This document shows positions 1 through 6,371 of a stretch of 16,479 bases of DNA, in pieces. The notes beneath the pieces are model-generated. The model was not told where the DNA came from, ran no database searches, and worked only from the letters and a program-made list of their open reading frames with translations. Source of the DNA: Bacteroidales bacterium GP3. Lineage in GTDB: Bacteria; Bacteroidota; Bacteroidia; Bacteroidales; Muribaculaceae. The position numbers were made by a program, and so were the translations under genes. Positions within the stretch are counted from its first letter, which is position 1. Each line of letters opens with the position of its first letter. Location of the stretch: positions 1-16,479 of the forward strand of contig DAAK01000085.1 of the NCBI GenBank assembly GCA_001701075.1, given 5' to 3'.

Positions 1-1
1 G

Positions 2-75
2 TGATCCGGTTGGGATTCGAACCCAAGACCCACAGCTTAGAAGGCTGTTGCTCTATCCAGCTGAGCTACCGGACC
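2..75 (-). tRNA. tRNA-Arg (anticodon TCT)
   Basis: The minus strand folds into a complete 74-nt cloverleaf. The 7-bp acceptor stem is GGTCCGG with CCGGATC (one G-U pair). The D stem is GCTC/GAGC, the anticodon stem ACAGC/GCTGT with loop CTTCTAA, and the T stem TTGGG/CCCAA with loop TTCGAAT. The anticodon TCT reads AGA arginine codons. The discriminator base is A. Only one base beyond it lies in the window, so it cannot be seen whether CCA is encoded. A Bacteroides-type promoter about 75 bases upstream suggests independent transcription. Confidence 0.97.
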
Positions 76-149
76 TCACCATTTTTATTCTTACATTATG
101 ACTGGAATTTAAATTCAAGCTAAAATAGCTCGGATTCCTTTTCCGACTG

Positions 150-181
150 CAAAGTTACTCAGAATTTCCCAACTTTCCAAA
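150..181 (-). promoter_or_regulatory. Bacteroides-type promoter for the tRNA-Arg gene
   Basis: On the minus strand a TTTG box (178-181) is followed by a 20-base spacer and TAACTTTG (150-157), matching the Bacteroidota primary-sigma consensus of TTTG and TAnnTTTG. Transcription would start near 143-146 and give a precursor with a 5' leader of about 70 nt ahead of the tRNA. No other gene lies between this promoter and the tRNA. Confidence 0.75.
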
Positions 182-233
182 TCAATTGCAAAGTTTATTG
201 TTAAATATACCAAAAGTAAGGTCCCAACCTATA

Positions 234-278
234 AAATGTCAGTCAATGGGCCTGCACAGTGCACATGAATTGACATTT
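234..278 (-). terminator. Possible terminator hairpin at the 3' end of the AsmA-like gene
   Basis: Perfect 8-base inverted arms (AAATGTCA at 234-241 and TGACATTT at 271-278) enclose a shorter inverted repeat, TGCAC-T-GTGCA. The outer arm overlaps the stop codon of the AsmA-like gene. On the minus strand the hairpin is followed only by TTAT and a mixed sequence, so the U-tract is weak. It could instead be an mRNA 3'-end stabiliser. No better terminator is visible between this gene and the tRNA. Confidence 0.35.
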
Positions 279-3200
279 AAAAGAAGAGGAAGCGTTTGTG
301 CTTTTTCTTGGAGTCGTCTTTATGGGGTTTGTCTTTCTTATGCTTGGCTTTGTGGGACTTATTGGTGGAGGAATCTGCCGGGGATGTGGGTGCTTCAATT
401 AGGCCTTCCTTTATTAATTGAAGGGAGTCAGCAGCTGACAGTTCTGTCTCTGGCAGGGCATCGAAACCAGCAGGTTGGGCTATCTGAAGTTTGGCGAATC
501 GCGAATTCCTTACTCCTCGCTTGAAAACACTCTGAATCTGATCAATTAGGTTGATACGGGCGTTATTGACTATGTCAACACTTTCAATGACAGTGTTTTC
601 ATTGAATTTGGCTCCTCCAAAACGAACTTTATATTTCTTAGGATTACCTTTTATTGTGATTCCAAATTTGAATGGCAACGGGGATTTCAATACAGATAGA
701 TGATAGTCGAAATCCATGTCAATATTATTATAGCCATAAGCCCCTAAACGATACCTGTCAATATTAAATGCAAATGGATATACATGCATCAGGCCATCAG
801 CCACTGTCATCTCAACATTGAGACTATGGATGGTATTATCTGCCTTATTCTTGAAACCGAGCCATTTCCCCAATGTCCGGTATTTTTCGGGATCAATAAA
901 AGCAAGGTTATCGCCAGTTATCCTGATAGCAGCATTCAGAGATGGCAAGGAGATGTTCATACCAGAATCAATACGGCAAGTGGCAGCAATATCAGCACCG
1001 ATTGTGCCGGAAAAGTCATGCATCAAAGGCGTAATGGAGTCAATTGCGGGGACAAGTTTTACAAACTTGGCAATGTTGAAATCATTTACTTCAAGTCCAA
1101 AACCGAATTGCATATTATCGACTTTTGGAGCCGAATAAAGAGCAGAAATCGACAGATTTCCGGCATTGGAATTCGTCTTCATATCATGCAGGCTCACGCC
1201 ACCATCATAGACGAGCAGATCCCCACCCATATTCTGCATATCAAAATCACTATAGAGCAAATGCTTGGCATCTACCCTAAGATTTGCGTCTATGTTGACA
1301 GGGATAAGGACAGGAGATGAGCGGCCAGGCCCTTTTTTCGACAATGCATCGAGTTTTGACTGCAGGCTCGCATCATCGTCGGCAGTCACTTCTTTAATCT
1401 TGCCATGCTTCCTATCGGAGACGTATGAGGCTCCAGTAAAAACAGAGGCCGACAACTCATTGATATCTATAGTGTCGCTAAGCAGAGAAAAGTTTCCCTT
1501 GAGGTCATTGTTTGTCTTAGCCGTGAGAGCTCTACGCACATTAGTCACGAGTCCTGACATTGCGACATCACTACGCCCAGCCTGTACAGAAATATTAGAT
1601 ATATTCACTGTGTCATTACTGAACGTCAGAGCCACAGTAGAAATCCGATTATGAAGCGGGAACAGAGGTGTGAGAATACGGGCATTATATGTATTGACCG
1701 ACCCACTTAGTTTCCACTCATTGAGGAATCGGCTGAATTGCGGAGTAAGATTCCACACCAATATTTCTTCGTCCTCAGCCCCTATGTCGCCATAGACACG
1801 ACGGGTTCGCTTTCTGTGTGTTCGCTTGTAGTAGACATATTTATATACGTCAGAGGGGGATATATAGCTATATTCCTTATGGGCAGTAGTTTTCTTTTTT
1901 GCAGAATGATGAGTCGCAGACTTTGAGGGTATCTTATAAAGGGATGCGTTCACTTTGGTATCGTGCAAAAGCACCCTATCAGAAAGAGTTCCAGCGGAGA
2001 CATTCCCTATCTTAAGATTGGCCAATATCTCAGGAATACTTCCACTTCGCTTTGTAGACTTCAAGCTTACGCGACCTCCTATATCACGAATTCGTGCCCC
2101 CGCACTGTCGGTAAGAGAGATGATATTGAACCGACCAACTTTCAGATCTCCTACTACCGGAAGCATCCGGGTCGTATCAATCATGTTCTTACCAGAATTG
2201 TCCATTCCTGCGTCTAAACTGATTGAGCCCAATGCCAAGTCAACTCCACTTACAAGGATGGTGGCAGTGTCTACTGCAATTTTTGTCTTAAGAAGCGGCA
2301 GGTTGTTGACAATACGTTTTGAATCCAAATCAATCTTAGCGTTGCCTATCTGAACCATCTTACTGGTGTCGGCCGACAAAAAATAGATATTCTTGGCCGC
2401 TAGCGTACCATCAGCAGCAAGGCGATGAAGATGCTCCGGCTTTAACATAGAAAGACTTCCCTTAGCCTGCAAATCGGCAGTAATAACTCCAGCAAGATAA
2501 CCCGGAATCTTCTCCAATATGATTGGTGGGAAATCCTTAAAGTCAACTTTCCCTTCTATATCGGTATCAAATGTCAAGTCAGAAATAGGAGTGGAAACAC
2601 GAGCTGAAGCTTTTAGATCAGTGCCTGGGCCAGCCACCGCGAAGCGGTTGATATCCACTGTGATAAGATCCGGCTGATTGGTCAGAGTATTCACCAGAAC
2701 ATCTAACTCGATATTCTTTAAATGAGCTTTACCATAATCTAAATTTGAGGACGGTATTACAATGCTGATCCTTGCCGTTGGAAGAGTGTCGGTGGCAAGA
2801 TTCATGGGTTGCAAGAGTTCGAATCTGCCTCCTAAAGTAGCATCTGTGGAAAAATAAGGAGCTTTAAGGCGATGTGCCTGACGGATAGAATCAGGCAGCA
2901 GAGTCAATAAATCAGATATTGCCACAGGCTCCAAGTCTACAACACCTTTTTTGACAATCGGACTCTCTTTCAAGTCAATTTCTCCAGAAACAATAGCCTT
3001 GATGAAAGCACCCCGAAGCTCCATCTCATCCATTGCCACAAGCCCCGGATCGGATGGATCCCAATACACCTTACCATTGACCCCGAAGTTAATCTCCTCA
3101 AGATTAGTAATCAGAGTTGCTTTTGGAGAGGTGACATTTCCATTGATTTTAAGCCGATAAGTCGGTTGTTCATTACCATCTACTGCCGCATCTGTCAGCA

Positions 3201-3810
3201 ATAGTACAGAGGCAGACGTTGAGTCAGCAGCATTGTAGAATCTGATTTCCTTAGGCTGGTCCAGCGCGAAACGGTCGATCCTGAAGCCTGGCATCTTCGT
3301 CTTTGATGTCTTAGTGGAATCAGTTGGGATGCTGATTATATCATAGTTGGCTTTTCCATCATGAGCTATGACCAAATTCACGCCCAATCCTCGCAATACT
3401 ACATTGTGAAGCGACAGTTCATTGTTTACTATAAGGCGCTTAATGTCGAGAGAACCAGACATATAGTCGAGAGTCACCAATGAATCAGCATAATTCGGCA
3501 ACAGACCTTTTTGCTCAACAGTCAAGGAGTCAAAGGCATGGGAAATTACAGAAAGGTCTTCTACCTCTACTCCAAGAATCGGGAAATGAGGATTGAAGCC
3601 GAGTTTGAGTTTCCCCAACTTTACATGGCCGTCGATATAATCATTGGCAATCTGCTCCACCATAGGAGAAAGACGATCAGAGTCAAAGAATTTCACTACA
3701 GCGACAAGCAAGACACTCACGACAATTGTAATTGTCAAGAGTGTCCAGCCAAATACTTTCAGAATCTTCGCTGCAATATTTCTTTTTTTACTCTCGTCGT
3801 CACTCTTCAT
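277..3810 (-). CDS. AsmA-like inner-membrane-anchored envelope protein
   Basis: This is a 1177-residue protein. It has a basic N-terminus, one membrane segment at about residues 19-40 and then a very long predicted beta-rich periplasmic region. The arrangement and wording (membrane anchor, then 'NDYIDGHVKLGKLKLGF...PHFPILGVEVEDLSV') fit the AsmA family of the AsmA/TamB/YhdP group, thought to act in lipid transport or outer-membrane homeostasis. The C-terminal block at about residues 960-1110 resembles AsmA C-terminal regions. Two oddities are a strongly basic insert at about residues 635-685 (KRTHRKRTRRV) and a Lys/His-rich tail over the last 30 residues. The ATG start lies 38 bases after the LysM lipoprotein gene, so it is probably the last gene of that operon. 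The family call is firm; the specific role is unknown. Confidence 0.87.
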   Translation of the reverse strand: MKSDDESKKRNIAAKILKVFGWTLLTITIVVSVLLVAVVKFFDSDRLSPMVEQIANDYIDGHVKLGKLKLGFNPHFPILGVEVEDLSVISHAFDSLTVEQKGLLPNYADSLVTLDYMSGSLDIKRLIVNNELSLHNVVLRGLGVNLVIAHDGKANYDIISIPTDSTKTSKTKMPGFRIDRFALDQPKEIRFYNAADSTSASVLLLTDAAVDGNEQPTYRLKINGNVTSPKATLITNLEEINFGVNGKVYWDPSDPGLVAMDEMELRGAFIKAIVSGEIDLKESPIVKKGVVDLEPVAISDLLTLLPDSIRQAHRLKAPYFSTDATLGGRFELLQPMNLATDTLPTARISIVIPSSNLDYGKAHLKNIELDVLVNTLTNQPDLITVDINRFAVAGPGTDLKASARVSTPISDLTFDTDIEGKVDFKDFPPIILEKIPGYLAGVITADLQAKGSLSMLKPEHLHRLAADGTLAAKNIYFLSADTSKMVQIGNAKIDLDSKRIVNNLPLLKTKIAVDTATILVSGVDLALGSISLDAGMDNSGKNMIDTTRMLPVVGDLKVGRFNIISLTDSAGARIRDIGGRVSLKSTKRSGSIPEILANLKIGNVSAGTLSDRVLLHDTKVNASLYKIPSKSATHHSAKKKTTAHKEYSYISPSDVYKYVYYKRTHRKRTRRVYGDIGAEDEEILVWNLTPQFSRFLNEWKLSGSVNTYNARILTPLFPLHNRISTVALTFSNDTVNISNISVQAGRSDVAMSGLVTNVRRALTAKTNNDLKGNFSLLSDTIDINELSASVFTGASYVSDRKHGKIKEVTADDDASLQSKLDALSKKGPGRSSPVLIPVNIDANLRVDAKHLLYSDFDMQNMGGDLLVYDGGVSLHDMKTNSNAGNLSISALYSAPKVDNMQFGFGLEVNDFNIAKFVKLVPAIDSITPLMHDFSGTIGADIAATCRIDSGMNISLPSLNAAIRITGDNLAFIDPEKYRTLGKWLGFKNKADNTIHSLNVEMTVADGLMHVYPFAFNIDRYRLGAYGYNNIDMDFDYHLSVLKSPLPFKFGITIKGNPKKYKVRFGGAKFNENTVIESVDIVNNARINLIDQIQSVFKRGVRNSRFAKLQIAQPAGFDALPETELSAADSLQLIKEGLIEAPTSPADSSTNKSHKAKHKKDKPHKDDSKKKHKRFLFF

Positions 3811-3848
3811 ATATTGGGAATATCACTCAATTATTATACTACAGCCAA

Positions 3849-4922
3849 TCACTTGCTAATTCCATAGCGAGCATATATATCCTTTGCCAAATTCTTAGCC
3901 TTTTCCTTATCTGCGGGATTCTTAGGATCAATGCCGAATTTATCCAAATTGGGGACCAATACCCCAGTGCCTGGGGTAATTCTATCGGGATGACCTAATT
4001 TTGCTTTGTTTTCCTCATAAATATATGGCCAAAAATTTGGGTCGCCATAATATTCCCTTGACATTGTAACCAAATATCGGTCTTTCCCAATCCTATCGTA
4101 TGCTATTGGCTCAGACAAAGATTTAGAAGAAGATTGCACACTATTGGTGATATTATCGATAGAATTCGACGAATTATCAACAACTGCATTGTCTCCCGCC
4201 AATCGGTTGGAAGAAGATTGTCTGGAAGGATTTTTTGCATTAGAATGACGGCCTCTCAACCTGCTTACATTCTCCAATCTCCCTCCTGTTTTAGCAACTT
4301 CTGAGGGAGCAGCCTCCGAAGTGGCTGATTCAACCGTATTTCCAGGAATCACTTTTTCAGTTGACTGAACAGCCGGACTATCTTCAACAGTATCTAAAGA
4401 ACTGGTAGTGCTTTCAGGAGCATTGACCGAAGATACGCCCTTCATCGGCTTACCGACAACTACCCCATTTATATCCTTTTGATCAATCACGATATATACA
4501 TTATCAGTAGGGTTGTTTTTCCACATACCAGCGACCCTAAGAGCTGCAATATCTTCCGGAGTCGCGCTTCTGAAATTATCAAGAGTAGCAGGATAGCCGG
4601 AGACCGTCAGGCTACCACCAAGAAGATTACAAAAAGAAGTATGTTGAACAAACTCAGGCTCTACAAGAATATCTGCACCAGACTCCTTTATCAAATCAGC
4701 TTTTATGTTTTCCTTTCTTGCTGAAAGTGACGTGGTATTGAAAGGATTCCACTTCCAGCTGACAGTCTTGCTTACACGCTGAGGAGCGATATGCAGATCG
4801 CCAACAGTCGGGAAAGAAGAAACCTGCGCGTCGACTGGCGCATGCTGAGATGTCTTTATCACTTTAGAACAAGACGAAAAGAGCATGACGACGACCAACA
4901 ACGTTATAGAAAATACTCTCAT
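3849..4922 (-). CDS. LysM-domain lipoprotein with N-terminal domain shared with its neighbour
   Basis: This 357-residue protein has a lipoprotein signal ending in LFSSC (lipidated Cys18). Residues 40-120 form a domain homologous to the neighbouring small lipoprotein: GDLHIAPQRV, a helix ending ESGADILVEPEF, then LTVSGYPATLDNF. Residues 160-270 are a Ser/Asn/Thr-rich, low-complexity linker. Residues 277-325 look like a LysM peptidoglycan-binding domain: 'YLVTMSREYYGDPNFWPYI', 'ITPGTGVLVPNL'. The layout suggests a tether between a lipid-anchored domain and the cell wall. No catalytic domain is visible. The gene starts 27 bases after the small lipoprotein gene and ends 38 bases before the AsmA-like gene, so the three are probably co-transcribed from the promoter at 5429-5459. 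Subcellular placement is inferred. Confidence 0.85.
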   Translation of the reverse strand: MRVFSITLLVVVMLFSSCSKVIKTSQHAPVDAQVSSFPTVGDLHIAPQRVSKTVSWKWNPFNTTSLSARKENIKADLIKESGADILVEPEFVQHTSFCNLLGGSLTVSGYPATLDNFRSATPEDIAALRVAGMWKNNPTDNVYIVIDQKDINGVVVGKPMKGVSSVNAPESTTSSLDTVEDSPAVQSTEKVIPGNTVESATSEAAPSEVAKTGGRLENVSRLRGRHSNAKNPSRQSSSNRLAGDNAVVDNSSNSIDNITNSVQSSSKSLSEPIAYDRIGKDRYLVTMSREYYGDPNFWPYIYEENKAKLGHPDRITPGTGVLVPNLDKFGIDPKNPADKEKAKNLAKDIYARYGISK

Positions 4923-4949
4923 AACTATATTGTGATGAAAATAATCAAA

Positions 4950-5387
4950 TCACTTAATTGGCCTGAAATCAGTGCATACGGCAGACTGACCATTTAAAAT
5001 AATCACCTGTTCAGGCTCAGCCGGGTGTATGTTAGTATAGAAAGCCGGATGTCCGGTCACAGTGACATATTTAATGGTTTTCTGTCCGAAGAAACCTGTA
5101 GTAGTCTTCATCTCATATTGCATAGCAACCAAAAGATCAGCATTCCCATTTGCTTTCAATGCTTCAGCGATTGCAGCATTCAAGACATTCTGTTCGCCAC
5201 CTTTACGCACTTCGCGACTGGGGGTATAAGTAAATGTAATTCTTTCATCGTTCACTTTAAGGTCAGCAACGTTTTTAGACACAATGGATGTGGGGATATC
5301 CAAAGTGCTGGCTGTTTTGTGAATGGAGGTGCAAGAAGACAGCATCACGGCAATCACAGCTAAGACAGTAATAAGTGATTTTTTCAT
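4950..5387 (-). CDS. Small lipoprotein, paralogue of the adjacent LysM protein's N-terminal domain
   Basis: This 145-residue protein has a lipoprotein signal, MKKSLITVLAVIAVMLSSC, with lipidated Cys19. The mature part is one compact alpha/beta domain: ADLKVNDERI at 41-50, a helix at about 67-82, NADLLVAMQY at 82-91 and VTVTGHPAFYTNI at 108-120. The same blocks occur at almost the same residue numbers in the downstream LysM lipoprotein, so the pair likely arose by tandem duplication. I do not recognise a named function. Such short lipoproteins of Bacteroidota are usually annotated as hypothetical. It is the first gene after a strong promoter and likely heads the lipoprotein, LysM lipoprotein and AsmA operon. 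Confidence 0.85.
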   Translation of the reverse strand: MKKSLITVLAVIAVMLSSCTSIHKTASTLDIPTSIVSKNVADLKVNDERITFTYTPSREVRKGGEQNVLNAAIAEALKANGNADLLVAMQYEMKTTTGFFGQKTIKYVTVTGHPAFYTNIHPAEPEQVIILNGQSAVCTDFRPIK

Positions 5388-5428
5388 ATGGGTATGATAA
5401 TAAAAAGTAAAATTTTTACAATTATTTG

Positions 5429-5459
5429 CAAATTTAACATATTTATTTAAAAATTCAAA
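5429..5459 (-). promoter_or_regulatory. Bacteroides-type promoter for the lipoprotein/LysM/AsmA operon
   Basis: On the minus strand TTTG (5456-5459), a 19-base spacer and TAAATTTG (5429-5436) match the Bacteroidota -33/-7 consensus exactly. Transcription should begin near 5422-5425, giving a leader of about 36 nt before the ATG at 5387. An AT-only hairpin, GTAAAA-T-TTTTAC (5407-5419), falls in that leader. The promoter separates this operon from chaN, which ends at 5496. Confidence 0.82.
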
Positions 5460-5495
5460 GCTGACTCCAATGCTCGATTCTTAAAATTTGTTAAA

Positions 5496-6371
5496 TCAAT
5501 AGCTAAGCGGAAAGTCAGTAGGCACAACGATAAAGAAGTCGGCAAGGCCAAGATAATCCTTGTCAATAGCATCAATCTCATCATCTCTAATAGATGTGAC
5601 TGTAGCAATTCGAGTAGAGGGACGATATTTCAGCAAATAAGGAATAATGCCATCTCCATTATAAGAATGCATAGTGCCGTTGATGTGTAAAAAACGATAG
5701 CCGGGCTTCATTGCCTTTGCTATCATCCATCCCATAGTGGCATCCTTGAGAGCCTGCGCTTCTGCCAGATTTTGCATTTCTTCTGGAGAGCGACGGCTTA
5801 TCATCTGCATCATGCCAAACTTGGCATCAGCTTCAGAAGTATCATATTCGAAAGGAATAGGCACTGGAGCCATATATGAAAGCGCCTCAGAGGAAAAAGA
5901 ATCGAGCACACTAAGACCTCCGTTGCTGACAGCATTGGCATAACGACGGGGCACGTTTGTAGCTACAAATGGAATCCCATTTTCTTTAGCGTAATAGACC
6001 ACCGGATAATAGTCAGTGGAATAATTAGGCCATAGACGCGCTTCTGCCTCAAAGCGGTCGTAGCTAATTTTCCCCGACATGTATTCGTCAAGAATCAGCT
6101 GATTGTCAGCCTCCATCATTTCTTCCCCGATTATCAGGCTGCCGCCATGCTTCCCATGGAGAGCTTTTGTGATTTCCAATTCCATCCAATGGGAGATAGG
6201 ACAATTATGGTTTTCTCCGATAAAGACCACTTCGGCGATACTGAGAGAATCTATCATCTCGTCAAAATCTATCTGGCGTCCGGAATTGTCATAAAGACGG
6301 AAGGCCTCAATGGAATGTGCCGAAAAGGCACACGCGCAGACCATTATAGCTGTAAGTATTGTCTGTTTCAT
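5496..6371 (-). CDS. ChaN-like (haem-binding / Tiki superfamily) secreted protein
   Basis: This 291-residue protein has an N-terminal signal peptide of about 20 residues. The likely cut is after AHS (18-20); Cys12 and Cys14 do not form a good lipobox. The family signatures are in order: FIGENH at 50-55 with His61 nearby, GEEM at 82-85, ATNVPRR at 137-143, an Ala/Met-rich helix AQALKDATMGWMI at 205-217, and the GxxH block NGTMHSYNGDGIIPYL at 231-246 with His235. These match the Cofac_haem_bdg/ChaN family, known from Campylobacter ChaN as a haem-binding protein of iron uptake and related to Tiki/TraB folds, some of which are metalloproteases. The ATG overlaps the M16 stop by 4 bases (ATGA), indicating translational coupling. 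Haem binding is inferred from family. A peptidase role is the main alternative. Confidence 0.88.
   Translation of the reverse strand: MKQTILTAIMVCACAFSAHSIEAFRLYDNSGRQIDFDEMIDSLSIAEVVFIGENHNCPISHWMELEITKALHGKHGGSLIIGEEMMEADNQLILDEYMSGKISYDRFEAEARLWPNYSTDYYPVVYYAKENGIPFVATNVPRRYANAVSNGGLSVLDSFSSEALSYMAPVPIPFEYDTSEADAKFGMMQMISRRSPEEMQNLAEAQALKDATMGWMIAKAMKPGYRFLHINGTMHSYNGDGIIPYLLKYRPSTRIATVTSIRDDEIDAIDKDYLGLADFFIVVPTDFPLSY

Noticed and set aside
1..300. Genomic island boundary or attachment site at the tRNA-Arg gene
   Set aside because: No integrase, no repeated tRNA 3' end and no mobile gene is visible; the tRNA 3' side lies at the window edge, so the question cannot be settled here.
186..524. 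112-codon plus-strand open frame covering the end of the AsmA-like gene
   Set aside because: Composition is atypical (Trp/Leu/Ser-rich) and it is antisense to the conserved AsmA C-terminal coding region.
5407..5419. AT-only hairpin in the leader of the small lipoprotein gene
   Set aside because: Six A-T-dominated pairs are too weak to call a regulator or terminator, and such sequences are common in AT-rich leaders.
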